Shown: positions 48,001 to 62,400 of the stretch, one piece after another
Position numbering within the stretch: the first letter of the stretch is position 1
Layout of the letters: each line of letters starts with the position of its first letter
Assembly: GCA_037389465.1 (NCBI GenBank)
Contig: JAZARR010000059.1
Coordinates: 2,689,001-2,753,000 of the forward strand
Length of the DNA stretch: 64,000 bases
DNA from: Baylisascaris procyonis
Lineage: Eukaryota; Nematoda; Chromadorea; Rhabditida; Ascarididae
Direction: 5' to 3'
The notes under the pieces: generated by a model
What the model was told of the DNA's origin: nothing
Seen by the model: the letters and a program-made list of their open reading frames with translations, nothing else
Database searches by the model: none
Position numbers and translations under genes: made by a program

Positions 48001-50750
48001 ACATTTCACGACGTACGATGCGATACATATTTGGTAACGATGGCAGCGAGCGAACTTTGAAGACTTGTTGATCTTGGTGTCCACCCGTAGGGATGACAGA
48101 CTCGCGAAACGTATAAGTTATCGAAGCAGCGACCAATAGGGCTGTCAACACGAGCACAAAAGTTCATCGATGAGAGCGATTTCATTGTCGATGGAAGCGA
48201 ATGTTTTGATGCTGTGACCTTCGTTGGAGGCTAAAACATACAGAGGACTTTGGTCTGTCGAACTGCTGATAGATTCAACCGTCGCTGATGTACATAGCAG
48301 TGACTACGATATGCGTGAGCTGGAGACCGTCAGGTTGTGTGATTGCCATCGTTGGAGTGGAATTTGCAGCCTTGTATGCTGTCGTCGATTCAAGTATTCG
48401 TTGATAGGAGCAGTATTGAACGGCTGGAGGCAAACGTTTGTCCGGTTGTGTTAATAACTCGAAAATCCGAAGTTCTTTGCTGCCAGGTAATCGTCATTGC
48501 TAGACTGCGTATTTATAGTAGTGAGATTTTACAATATAAGCTTCTTGTATGTTGATATTCTTGTTCCTATAAACATGGCAGCATTTCTAGCGAATTTGCT
48601 GTGGTCTGTGTGATTGTCGATGTTGCGTTTGGATGTGTGCATGCTAGGTTACTTGCCACTGTATGGTAGGATTGCAGTGGATCGCACACAAAGTTTGCAG
48701 CTGAAAAGTGTATGGTAACGCGATTAAAAGGTGAGAAGGTTACCATATGTCGCAATTCCGCTTGTGTGCGCTTCCTTCATCGTGGGCAACGTTCATACTA
48801 CCATAACCTAGCAGTCTGCTACTCGTCATTGCGCTATAACGAATGGTTCCTTTTGCTTACTGTAACAAATTTTTTGTGTGTGCAACCTCCCAAAAGAGGG
48901 AGCAGGACATTGAATCTGTCATTTCTAAACTGTACTTCCAAAAAATTCTAAAATTCCAAGGCTTTAGTGTAGCAAAAATGACATCATTCTCATACATATG
49001 ATGTATGTTCTCCGCATATGTGATGTTGCACCTTCCTCTATCGCATATTGCTTTTATTTATGACAGAAGAAGACACCAAGTAGTGCTATGTCCTCCGCTT
49101 TCTCATCTGATAACACCGTTGTTACTGTCGCTTCTGCTTCTGAAAGAAGGTGCGCATATCCGGTTAGTGTTTCTCTCCAGTTCTCACCTGTGCAGTATTC
49201 ATGCTCATGTTCTGAACTGAGCTGAAAAAACCTGCTCATTGTTTTCATGCCTCGATCCTTCCACATCTATTTGCATATATTCCAACTTTCTTCTTTCGCA
49301 CTTGTTTCATTTCTTTTGCTCTGTCTCGTTTCTTTTTCGATGCCGGACAAGCGCACGAACATTATATTACGCTTCAGAGGTACATTAAATAAAATTATAC
49401 AAAAATGCGCTTGTTGTCGCAAAATATTTGCTTTTCATTCCGAATGTCTAATGCACCGGCATATCCTCTTATTATACCGCGGTACCATATTTGTTTAAAT
49501 GTCCCTGTCCCATTCACCAATTGATCATGGCAAAGACTGGCATGTAAGGGTACTTAATTGACGTAGTGTTGCGTGCCCTATAATCCCTACCCTTACTTTT
49601 TATTGGAATGTGCTTCACTTTCGGAAAACGGCTGGCCTTGCAGACTTGGAGTGAAATCCGCAAAACTCAGGCCGCGACTGGGGCAAAAAACCAGATTGAA
49701 CACAATCAAAACGTTATAAATCCTAAGGAACTAAAATCTGTTTGTTTCGATATTATGGACAGGCAGGAAAAATTTTCACTGCAATACGGCAGGCAGGAAA
49801 CTTGAAAAAATGAAGCCATATATGTAAGTAAAGTAAATGTCGAGGCAGAAGGAACGTTGAAGCATATTCGTAGAAAGCAATCATTGAGTGAGACTGAAAG
49901 TGCGTACAGTTGAATAAAATAAGCTGCAAATGGAAAGTAAGTCAAAGGATACAAGACGCTCGATGGCTTCTCGGCCTTACGGTTATTGCCGACAGTCGAC
50001 CCTATATTCAGCACTTTTCTAGAGGCGGTCTCAAATTCGACTACTTCGGACAGCCGATTGTAAATTTCGATAGCTCTGAACTGAAAATTGTTGAACAAGC
50101 TATTTAGAGTGCATAAGTTCATATTTTCCAACGGCTATCAAGCAAACATCCTATAATTTATCTTATAGTCTAGACTGTGACGCCTTGTTAAAGGTTTTCG
50201 AAAGAAGAAACGTACATATTTGAGGCACCTATTTACACTAATTTTACCCCCAAAAAAAACAGGGAGAGGAGCAGAAAGGAAAACGGGTAAACGTGACGTT
50301 CAGTAGACTGGGTCAGAGGGGACTCTTTAATCGAATGATAAAGGCAACTTTCAAATATCGGAACACGTTGTCCCACGATTACCTTTCGAGGAAGCCTATT
50401 CCATAAACGACAACCCAGAATTGAAACCTGTGAATAAATATGTTATCGCGGAGTACGTTTTGAGTTTGTGGAGCTCTTCAATTGTAAATTTTTGCTCTTC
50501 AGTTGTAAGCTACGAGCTCTACGCTCAATTTCTCAGCGAACGAAAAAGTGCTTTCAAAAGGTATATCCGAAAATTATTTCATGATTTTCTGCCACGTTAT
50601 TTTCGATGCGCATTGACGCTAGTGTTTCTCTGTATGCATTTTTTCACAGTTTCTGACGTTTCGCAAATTGTTTCTTGCGCTTCAAATTGCACTCTACTTT
50701 AATAATAATCTTTATTCGTACGGTAAAGAAAGTATGGAATTACGTGTCCA

Positions 50751-50771
50751 ATATATATATATATATATATA
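50751..50771. repeat. Short (AT)n microsatellite
   Basis: Twenty-one bases of alternating AT in gene-free DNA. Confidence 0.9.
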
Positions 50772-53700
50772 CAGGCAAACAGAGCATATGTAACATCAGG
50801 ATTGCACATAACCATGCGTTAAAAAATCCAAAAAGATAGTTAGTGGAAACAAATATTGGAGACCAGTTGTTCAGCTCATATTTAACGATATATTTTTAAT
50901 GAAATTTCCAGCAAGTAAGGATTAAAAAACACAAATGTTGCATGTATGTACGTTAAATTCTGCCTGATGAGTGTTTGTTATGAGAGAGTTTTACTGTCTA
51001 GGCGCTCTCTACCTTGAGGTTCATTTTCCCCATAGGGAACACTACCTATTCTGATTGAGATGTGTTGTCTTTCTACTCCCCACCGCCTCATAGAAGAAGC
51101 GTACTCGAAGCAGAGATTCAAACCTTCGTTTCTTAGACATGTTTTGTGCTGAAAATTTCTCGCTGCTTTGAGGGTGTTGCTGTTCGCGAAGGTCGATGGC
51201 CGACCAATAAATTCAATCGTCTTGCTCAACTTCACTTACATTGCTATCTGTGAGCAAGTCGGCGGAAGTATTGCACTTTTTGTCTAATCACTTCCAGAAT
51301 ATAGCACTTTCTTATTCAAGTTGTAGTAGTTTATATTCAGGTTACTATTATTATGTTGGAGTTGCAGACCGATTATGTTTAATTGAAAAGTTTATTTGGA
51401 TCGTTTTCGTCCGAGTTATGTCAATTTATATTAATATTATAATAGTTCGTGTTCAGGTCCAGCTTTTGATTCTCACTCTTCTTCGACGTTCCATTTAACG
51501 ATGACATCTGTCGACAGCAGGTTTTGATAACTATTGCCAATTGCTGCTTTTAATAGCTCGTTCCTCTATAATTCTGCTTTTAGATGGATATTTTTTTTGT
51601 ATGGCCATCTTGTGAGGATTTTAACTGAATCCTAAGTTGACGGCCAGGAAGATATGAAAGTTAATTATTTAAGGAGGTAAGGACCAAGGAGATTATTGGG
51701 GTGGGATTATTTGTCACCGAAAAGGTTTCGAGGAGAGTTCTTCAAGCTGCGGGAGGGGAAGGGAGTGCGATAAGGAGGAGGATTTATTCATCTTTTAGCG
51801 ACATGTGCACGCATTCACTTGCGCCAATAGCAATAGCTTATGTAAGCTTGCAACGTGCACAAGTGTGCGCGTTCCTGTGGAGCTCTTAGCTGAACCACAA
51901 CCGTTGTGATGCATCAGTGTTTGTTCGACACACTTTATCGTCTCTTATCCTTGTTGCTCTCTTTGAGATCTATAGTTTTCCTGCCATTACTGCATTTAGA
52001 CCGTGAACAGCTTTCAGTACCTTTGTGTTTTGCCGCTTCAAACGCTTACCAGCCTTCAGCGTCTTCGGACCATATTGTTTAAAGCGTTCATTTTTGAGAA
52101 CCATGTTTTATAATTCCAGATCTACTTCATATATATTACAGCTCAATTTCAAAATAAAGAGCACCATGTTCGATCATTATTGAGTTTCTATATCTGCAAG
52201 TGCTTAAGTCGCAGTCAGACCTGATCACTTAGGATGTTTCGTTGTTTTTGAAACAGGTAATTTTTACTTTACTGGTAGGACAGGATATGTGCTCCTTTAT
52301 AAGTATTCTGATTGCCGTCGAACCCAAGAAATGAGCGATGTTCATTGTGCTTTGTAAGAAGAGTCATAATTGTAGTTTTTTGTTTTGATGCATGAGGAAA
52401 TTAGAAGGGAGGATTAGAGTTGAAAATTTTTTTTTTTGATTTTCTACTTTTCAAGAATATTTTTTGTCATTTGCAATCTGCAAGCCTTCAGCGATGAAGT
52501 AGGGCAGTAGTCTGAAGTCAGATTCTATCCCCAGAACGTTATTGTGATTGCTGTCGTCCCCATCAATGTTGACGGAGTCATCTATGAACATTAATATTCA
52601 CTAAGTTTCCATGAAAATGACAATTAAGGACGAATAATGCCATCAAAAAGCAGGCTTATTCTGTTTACAACTGTCGAAAGAGACAATTTGCCCGCAAATG
52701 TGTATAATGGAGTCGCTTTGATGGACTGAATTAATGTGCTGCAGAGGCCGGACTTTCCGAAGAGATCGTCTCGGAGAACCCCAACAAGGAGGAATTTCTC
52801 GACCTTCTTGTACCTCCTTCCTCTCCGTGGCTGAATTGCCGCTCGACTTAGCAGCCGCCTCCTTTCCTCCCCTTCTCCGAAAAATCGCCCAATGAACTTT
52901 GCTTTGCACCCAAACTAAATGATCTCTCGGCCTGGCCGTCTTCCGAACGAAAGTTTGGAGCAGCGCTATGATAATCTGAATGCAAAGTGTCTTGTGAAAG
53001 CTAGTTCACGCGTTCAGGAAATGTCCAATGAATTCTCGGCCAAGATGTCAAAACAATTTTTTGTTGGTAGCGGCGGAAGAGCAGGCATTTTTTCTCGTTA
53101 TTCTATTTTTTGAGTCGTTTTTTTTTCTACTTAAGCCGCTTTGTATCATACGTTTTGTAGCACTGGAAAACTGTAATTGTATTCAAGATGCATAACACAC
53201 TTTTTAGTTGCAATCGGGAAAGCGTAAAAGTGGGTGACCCTGGTAGCCCTAAAGGCATATTAGGCCTTAAGTCATTGCAGATGCTCACCTTTACAGTTCT
53301 ATGCTTATATCATCAATGAAGCAAGCAGGATTAAGAAGTGAGTAGATGCAGAAGAAAACCCAAAGAAGGAGCAACGACATATCACAATTGTTTGTTTTTT
53401 TGGAGACTGAACAGTTGTTAGAGCAGGAAGTGATCTGATGCGTTCTCGCGTCAACGACTTTCATTATGCCTTCGGCCGTTCATTTTTGCCGAAATGAAAT
53501 ACTTTTGTTTGTATTCTTAAAATCGAAATTGAAATTAAAATTGAAATCGAACTTACAAGAGAAAAGATGCGGCGAAAGAGTTAAAAGTTGTAGTGAATAC
53601 TTCCTTAGGAATAAACCACTGGGACTGAATGAATACCAATAAAGTGATATATAAAGGGATGAATATGACCATTGAAAATGTTCATATTTCAGCCTCTAGT

Positions 53701-54085
53701 CAATGACTTGAACACATCGTCTATCATCTGTTTAGAAGAGGCATTTTTGCTTGTGAACGACTATGTGTAGGATGTTGAGTTGGTGTTAACTTGTAGATCT
53801 TTTCAAGTAAGCGTATCACCAAAGTTAATGCGATTTGGGGCTTTACATTTCGATTTGAACAACGCAGTATTTCGTAAGTTGCCTATGAAGGACAAAACAT
53901 GCTGCATAATGAGCTCATATTTTTGTCGACGAGACCGTTTGTACGAATTATTTTTGAAAGATCCGTTGTTTGTTTCTGTTTTTTTTTCTTTTTTTTTTTT
54001 GACAGCGCAACGGGCGCGAAGGTGGGAATCCAGTTGAATTAAAATGTATGCAAATTTTTTTGACAACTTAAAATGTCTGCAACCT

Positions 54086-54249
54086 GTTTCGAACTTGGCG
54101 GATCATTGTGAATTTGTGGAAAAAGTGCTTATTAAGTTTGTTGAGTTGAATTAGCCAGATAAACAGACAGACACACATATAAACAAGCACAGACACGATG
54201 TTGCGGTAATGGACTTTTGCGAAGGAAACTTGCAAGAATGTGCGAAAAC
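54086..54249 (+). repeat. Dispersed repeat, copy C
   Basis: This copy is collinear with those at 23013-23220 and 26021-26250: TTTCGAACTTGGCGGATC, then CAGACAGACACACATA, then CTTTTGCGAAGGAAACTTGC. It is the shortest and most diverged copy, with the first two blocks closer together. Confidence 0.5.
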
Positions 54250-55311
54250 AAAGGATTTGATTTTTAAAACCTTACTTTATTAGATAAACTGCGGTACCGC
54301 AATGATTTTGTTAGGTTGTATCTCTCTTAATTCTTATCGTCTTAGTACACGTTACCCCTAACGTGCCTTCCCAGTAACCGTGCCATGTCTGTGGGCTGTG
54401 CATGTGGACAACCGTATTCGTCTTTTCCGCCCAAGGCCCTACTTTTGCTTAATCTGGACGTTAGATTAGTTACTATGTCCAGGTCTTGGTGGATGGGAGG
54501 AGACGTAATATTGCATCAATCATCTTGGTATGATCCTGCACTAGATTCTTGATAGCTTATTCGTCATGCAAGATATTAAAGGATATGTGGAGTTGACACA
54601 ATGTGCAGATTTGCATGCAGACCACCCGCAAACAGATTTCACAATTTATCAGCAGACCGAAGGCGAGCATAATGACACTTTTGTTTTTTAACTAACTCAA
54701 CATCTGTAGGAATGTTCCGGAAACACAAAATATTTTTAAGTATCTTTGAATCTTTCTAGCTGTTTTCAAGTTTGAGCCGTCCATGTGAAACATTAGACCT
54801 TATCCACTAATGTGTACCACCTCATTGAATTTCACAACGCCGATTTCAGTGGTGGTTCCTCAGCTAAAACTATGGAGAAGACATAGGCAACGGCGAGATA
54901 TTTTAAACTGTCACTACAGCAAATACCGCCGGGACGATCACTAGGATGTACTGCCCTAAAACTAATGCTGATCATATGTTTAACATCTTATTGAGCTAAT
55001 ACCGTTAATTTGAAGCATATTCGGGTTTAGTTCGCCTAATGCATTTGAGTGCGGAAAGAAATCCTTTGATTGTAGGAGTTTATAACTAATTGGAGGAGAT
55101 TATCACAAAATCCAACGAAGTTGTTTGCGAAAATGGTCTGAAAAGTTGAATAAATTTGCAAATATGATTGGAGAAGAGTTACGACAGTAAACAGTGCATG
55201 CTGAAATATCGTATTCTCTCGAAAAACCTCCATTAATGAGCCCAAATTTTGTCAAGTGAGGCCGCATCCCCTGTAAGCTTTTGAAAAATGTAACTAAATC
55301 TTTTACTTTAA

Positions 55312-55385
55312 CCTCATCACTTCGATAGACCGTACTCCTCTTTCTATCCCTCATCACTTTGATAGACCGTACTCCTCTTTCTATC
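55312..55385. repeat. Tandem duplication, 2 x 37 bp
   Basis: Two adjacent 37-base units differ at one position (ACTTCGATAG versus ACTTTGATAG). The near identity points to a recent duplication. No gene is recognised around it. Confidence 0.9.
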
Positions 55386-58300
55386 ATCAAACATGAAAAA
55401 TTAGGTGTTGTGAGGTGTTGCAAATTTGCTTCCGAGACCAATGAAATCCTTTACGACTCAGAGTTACGAACTTTGGCGCTAACAATGCGCCATAGGTGGA
55501 TCTCGCCAAATTCGAACAGAATTACAGAAATCTGAAGCAGCCAGAAATTTGTACATGGTCGGATTTTCATTTTATGTCAACACATCCACATAAAAGCGAA
55601 TCTCTTGTAGAAGAATTGCCTGAAAGGCCAGATCACATAAAACTTGAAAACATTTTTCGTATATTATATTGACTGTTGGTAATTTATAAAAGCTGTTTCT
55701 TAGGCGGCCTAAATGCAAAAGCACGTACCGTGCCTCTTTCTCTGGCAAACTGCTTCACATACCTCAAGTATTCCAAAAGTTGTGCGCCGTTGATATGGCC
55801 TGTGAAAGTTTTCGTAAAAATACTCCCTTCATCTTCTCAGTAAAACCTTCGCTTAATAAATGCCATCCTTGAAATTTTAGGAAATCTGTAACTTATGGGA
55901 TTTCGTTAGACGTGTTACGGTGTTTATGCAATTTCAGATCTAACGGAAAAGTGGACGATTTGCAGCTTAGAAGCTGTTGAACGAATGGCGAGGTGTACGT
56001 AATGCTGGAGCGGAGATTCTGCAGTTGGGTAATCCCGCTTGTAGGCAATCGGGTGAACACAGAATAATGTTTGCGATCACTCCACTTCGCGCTCGAGACG
56101 GCTAGCTGTTTGCAAAGCAAATCAATCACTCGTAATGTTGTGCACACCTCACTTAACTTTTCCACTCATATAGGTCCATCCGCCACTTCTATCTTCATCA
56201 TTCATTTCCTCTCCTTCAAAAAAATATTTCCTCAATATTTCCTCAAGATTACGACATTCTATGCTGCAACAATTTGATTTTGTATAAATCACCTGCATAA
56301 AAAACAAGGTGAACACTTCGAAATACTGTATGATTGTGATGATTGTAGGAAGGCGAATGTTCGATAACGTCATCTGAGCGCTCATTACATTGGATAAATC
56401 GTTTAAATTCTCATCTTACTAATTTAGTAGTAAGATGAAAGCAGCAAACGATAGGATCGGCATTGCCTTGCATCAAGTCATATGGCCTTTTTTATGGCGT
56501 TATGATGAAATATGTAGCTGCACCTCATCAACATTGCACTTGCAGTATGCAATCCGAGAGCCTTACGCTTAACTGGCCTTCGCTTCAAGATACTGTTGTT
56601 TAGACGTAAGTAGGACTAAAAAACGGTGGTTTGGGAGACGTCAGGCACATTCGATGGATAACAGCTGTGCTTGTGCTGTGCCATATGCTCATTTTAGCCC
56701 ATCAGCTTTGCTCGCGAACTCATTCGCCGTTTCGTCCATCTGGTGACCCTTCGACTACATTTTTATTCTCTTTTTGAGAATAAAATATTCTGTTTTCTGC
56801 TGGTGTTTTTATATGTTCCTTCTTATAGTCCGAAGAGAACTCTTTCAAGAAAAGGAAACATCAGAATTTACCTACTCATTTACGTATTCATTCACATTTT
56901 TATTTGTATTCATATTCACATCTATAAATTTGTATATATGAGAAGGAATCCAGTAAAAGTCATCAAAATTATTTTTTGTCGCAATTACGAGAAGAAACAA
57001 CATGCACCCGATAAAAGTTTAGTAGCGTTATCAGTGCAACCATTTACCTCGGATCGCAGCACATAAACCCTAGTTTTCCACCATGCAGGCCTTAAAACGT
57101 TTGCAGAGGCTGTTCAGGGGTGCGCGAAGTCATTTGTCGCCGACTTCGCCCCAAACTTTAACCGGCAACTTCTTTAGCAAGACATAGTGATATAAGAAGT
57201 AAAGCTATATGGCAAAACAGATTTGGACTGTAGGGGCAACGCTAGGAACCTATGAAGTCCAGCAGCTTATTTTGGACCACGTGGCGACCTCATTCGCGCT
57301 ATGACCTGAAAACCTGCAGAATAATTAAACCGTGACTTCAGAGGTGGGCACACATCCAACGAATTGGCCCTTTTCCAAAACACATCGCTTTAAATGCTTG
57401 GACAGTGCAGATTTTTTTATCGACAGCACGATCATCGCAGAGTGCCGACCGAATCGTTTATCAGAGTACGACATTTCGTCATCTGTATTTTTCCCATTTC
57501 GATCTCCCTGTTATTCCGCGGTGATTGACCATCCTCGCACGATCTTTCTAGGGGGAGAGCAAGATTAAAAGCCTTCTCCCAACGACGCAACAAATAAACG
57601 CGATGGTTAAAACGCATGATACACAGCCCGCATCGTAGACGCGTTTGAGGGGCAACATCATAGACGCGTTACATACATTTGTATCAACACTTTGTCACAA
57701 CGTTATGGAAGCGTCTGTTCTTCAAGGATCTCATACATTGAAATTCGCGATTGTATGAAGTTTCTTTCATTTTACTGGAATCATATTTGCTTCCGCTGAA
57801 GTATTTTAGCTTGTGAATAGTGGTTTAAAATGTTCAAACTAGGCTTCGTTCCGCTGCAGCTATGAGCATTAAGCACGTATACATTCCATAGCTTTTTTTT
57901 CACCGCCATTTCGAACGTAAGTCTTGCCACCTGTTGCTATGTGCAATAATCTATGGTAGAAGTTTCTCGGGTCTTCTATCGAGTGAATGAAGAACTTTTA
58001 GTTGTTGAGCAATATGACAACATTTTGTAATACTCGAATGCCATTATTATTTGTTAGTCCAATGTTCTATTATTATTCATTTCTATCATTTATTTTGGCT
58101 ATTCCCGTATAGCATTGTGCTCCACACATTGAGTGCGCAGTTTTCCACCTTACCGTGTATCAAGCTATCAGCGCACCGAGTACATCCTTCGACAACATTA
58201 CTGCATATCTAGGCCACAGTTTACCATACCACCCTTAGATGAGTCTCAGTGCCCTTTTAATGCATCTACTGCCTTGGACTTCGTTTCGTTCTAAAACCTG

Positions 58301-59332
58301 CAAAAAGAACCTTTTTTTGCAGTTTATAGCTGACTTCAATCTCTAAAAACTGTCCCAAAGGATCACATAAATTTTCCCACAACTTTTGTTTAAATTGAAA
58401 TACGCTATGAATAGTAGATGTCCATAAATTGCGATTGCAGAAATTCGCAAACTGAAAGCATCGCCCGGTGCATAAAAAGCATTCCTAGAAAGGAAAACTG
58501 CAGGCTTTCAGCAATTAGTGGATCGAATCTCTATTCATAGCATTCACCGTTTCTTGTAGAATAATATGTGCCATAATGAATGAGATCAAGCGTTGTCAAT
58601 AGGCATTATCAGAAGAGGCATTCTCTTTCGAATGACTAAGAAATTTACATATAATTCCCAAAATTTGTCAGCGTTGACTTCGATAAATGCACGCTTCGAT
58701 TTTTGTGGACCTAATCTCTAGACTGATAGATGTAGAAAGCACAAAAATATCATCGCCAGAGGTTTGCACAAAAATGCGCCAAAACAAGTGCACTGTGTAA
58801 TATTATCGGATTGCACAGTTTCACGTTGTGCTAATGTTTGGCGAGCTTTCAAACATGGCTTCACAATATTACACACAGTCGGTTGAGTTTAGTGCTGTCA
58901 GTTTGCGGGGTGCGCGTATTTCGACAGCAGCTATTCGCTTCTTTCTTTGATCCCCATATGCAAGACGATTCTCATTGTGTTCGTTGTGTTCGCCTACATT
59001 GCATCAAATCGTCTACGCTTCGTTCTTAAGGTGAATGTTCTCAACAAATCCCATAATGATGTATTTAATACAAATGTGCAAATGGAGCTTATCGCAACAC
59101 TGTTTAACTCAAAATTTTAAAAAGTCTTTAATTGTTGGTCTAGGTTGATGAAACACATGCAGTGCTTATTCGAATGTTCCTACGCATTCATCTGTTCAAT
59201 TTGAACACATCTAACATGCCTCTTTCCTGTCTTCAATAAAATATTTGCTTTTCAGCTGGCGTCGAATTAAGTTGCGGTGTTGTGCGAACTGGCTGCCCTG
59301 GAGTAGGATTTCTACTGGTGGTGGTTTACGTC

Positions 59333-59342
59333 TATATAAAAG
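59333..59342 (+). promoter_or_regulatory. TATA-like box upstream of the serine-rich gene
   Basis: TATATAAAAG lies 133 bases before the ATG at 59475, a plausible distance for a promoter with a short 5' leader. A good 3' splice site (GCTTTTCAG) ends near 59254, so a trans-spliced or spliced 5' leader is the alternative. The start site cannot be fixed from sequence. Confidence 0.45.
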
Positions 59343-59474
59343 TAGTGCTCATGAGAGATTGCGTGAATTAAGTCTTTGTTCTTCATCTTCCGTTCAGTGC
59401 ATCGTCTGCGATATTGAATAATAAGCACTGCGGTGTGGAATCGTATAGAAATCGTTGCGGAATAAGCTTCAACG

Positions 59475-62400
59475 ATGCGGTCCACTTCTTACAAATATAC
59501 CTCTCACAGCAATTCGTACGCAAGCTCATCATATACGAGCCAGTCATCGTCCGGGCTGCCCTCTTATTCTAGTCGTTCCTCAGCTGTTGGTATTCATTCG
59601 GCTACAGACTATGGAACAAAGCGTTTTCCATCTTCTACCTCAGCTACTAGTTCTTCAACGGATCAAAATGTTGCCTCTTTTGATTACGGTCACCTTGGCT
59701 CGAAAACTTCAAATGCAGCCAACCGTAGCAGCATTGCTAACCGATCCCTTTCACTGACCACTTCAGCTCGTGAACATAGAGGTACCGAAATTACTGTGGA
59801 CAGGAGTGTGCAACGATCATTAAAAAAAGAGAAAGACAGTGGCAGCTTGGTAACTGTTTCCCAGCTCCTCAGTGGGCGCAGTATGAAGGCTACTGCAGGA
59901 AGCAACAAAAGCGCTCGACAAAATTCCATATTCGGTGTTGGGGACGATCAGAATAAAATGCAAGGTAGCGACCGGAACGCTGTTGGCGCGTATAGTAGGA
60001 CATCTGTGGATTCTGATTCTTCGATAACTCGCAATATGAAACCGTCTTCCGACGACTACAGAAGGGCGCCTTTGCGTCGGCAGTCGGCTGTTTCGACTGA
60101 ATCGTATGAGGCAATGCCAAATGCAGCTGCAACTCCACAGCGGGATGCACCAGTCCAGCGTGCCAATTCAGTCTCTCATGCGTCGATAGTGGAGCAACAA
60201 CTATTTTTGAAGCGTCTTTTACAAGCACATAATCTTGTCGACGATATGTTGCGATCGCGCGGTATGAATCCTGACGATGAACGCAATTATCTACGATTTC
60301 TCCAACAAGTGCCTGAAGGTCGTGAAGAAGAACAAAGATGTAGCCAAGTGACCCGCTCACCGAGCGCTTCAGGCTCCGATTCAGGCTTATCACTGGACAA
60401 TGAATCAGATCAGTCAATCGATGTTGAATATACTCCACCTGGAATGCCATCGGAAGAAAACATCGATGTGGAGGAAGCTTTTGTGAGCGATCCTCAAAAG
60501 CAACTAGCTGAGTCGATTTTGCTCTGTAAAAAGCTTTTTTATGGATCAAGTAGCCTGACGGCAAAGCTTCCAAAGAAGTCGGGAATAAAATATTCGAAAG
60601 TGAACCTCGAGAAGAGCAAGCTCAACGATCAACAAAGCTCTAACAGTGACGAAGGGGATGAACCAACGATTACTGACAAAAGACCGTCAAAAAAGACGAT
60701 TCCACAGCGTACAATGGAGGCACTTTTTCAGCGCAGAAGAAAGGCGCGGTGCTCCGCAGAAATCTCCATACAACATGTTAGTTTCTATCAGGTGGCGCAG
60801 TCAGTTGCTGAACAAAAGCCAGTTGTTGAGAAAATGGTGAGAATCCACTTTCGTCTAACGCAACGTCATCATGCCACGTCAAAAACGACAGTGATACTAC
60901 CACAGGTGAATCGGACTCTCCATGTAGCACTGGATGTAAAGTTGCCGGAAAATCGAACCCGAAAATATCGCGTCAAAACTCTCAGTATTTCGCAGTTGGA
61001 AAGCGTAAATTCGCCCGCACCGCTGCGTAAAACGATTCCAGCGCATGTACGTAAGAAGAGTACAAGCAGCCGTGTTCGCATCCCGGAAAATTTCCTGAAA
61101 ACCTTGAACCCAACTAGTGAAGCGACAAGAACAAGACAATCCCACGATTCGGACGATGCATTGCGTCATGCACGTGACAATCTTAAGCGCGTTGCTTTTA
61201 ATCATACAATAAGTACTGTAGCCGTTGATAACTGCGAAGTGATGAAAGCACCGAAGTCGCTGAATAATACCGTAAGGGTGAGTGATAAGCAATTCACCGA
61301 AATAGCATCGTCCAGAACCAAATCCAGTATTGTCAGTATACAACCGAAAGAGTTTGATGTGAAAAAAAGCAAACAAACAGCCGCAGATACGTCATTAAGA
61401 ACCAAAAGCTCATACATGCATAATTCAAAAGAAGGTGAAAAGAAACCATGCAATCCTCCAAAGACAACAACAGCCTACAAAATACCTCAAGAAGTAGGCG
61501 CTTGCAATGGAAGCAGAATGCAAGGTGATACAACTATTAGCACAAAGACGAAGAAAGCACTGGAAAAAAGTAGTAGCGAAAATAAAAACACATGCAAAAA
61601 TGAGAAACACATGGTGAGGCGTGCATTAACATGCATCAGTGAGAATGAAGTGCGCAAAGCGCTTCAAAAAGCGAAAACGAACGAAGCAACAGATGTAACA
61701 TTAGTAAACGAGTTCCGTCGGAACAAGATGATCCCTGCACCACAGGCAATCATCCGTGCCGAAATGCCACAAATTGTCGCTGCACCAACTCGTATCCTAA
61801 ACGTTAAACCAGTGCGAGATTTTGTTGAGCCACTCCCGCCACCCAAGTTTCTACGACGCCGCACTCCTGAGCGTTTCCTTCTTGAGACCACGTTGCGTAA
61901 TCAGAGCGTTTCAAATAAGTGCGAGAGCAACGAGGTTGTGCTAAGGCCCGTCAAACAAATCCTCAAAGCGAACTCGACGTTAAACTCAACAAGACTGGTC
62001 GTGCCGCAGCTGCAGCTGCAGCAAGTGCAACCACAATCATGTAGCACTACTAAAAACCCGTTCGGAGTGCATCTGAAACGTGTCGACCGGCATGCCATTG
62101 AGAACAGACCTCGGGGTGCCATCACGCAGTCGACAGCTAAGAAGCCATGGATTCCGAAGTGGCGACGAGTCGAGCGGTAATTTTTCTCATAAAGTACAGT
62201 TGATTGCAACAGCGAATGAATTTCAAGGCTTAAAAAAAGAGGCATACTCAAGTGAAACAACCTTTCTAACGAAAACGCATTATTATATTTCGTTGACTGT
62301 CTAAAAACGGGGGGAATTTTTCTAGAGACAAAGGGAAACCATGAAAAATTGTCATATTTCTAAAGTGATCTTCATATACTTCCCCATGTTCCTTCACATT

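Noticed and set aside
59890..60573. 227-codon minus-strand open frame
   Set aside because: It lies wholly antisense to the 901-codon serine-rich exon and is a shadow of its codon use; no motif was seen.
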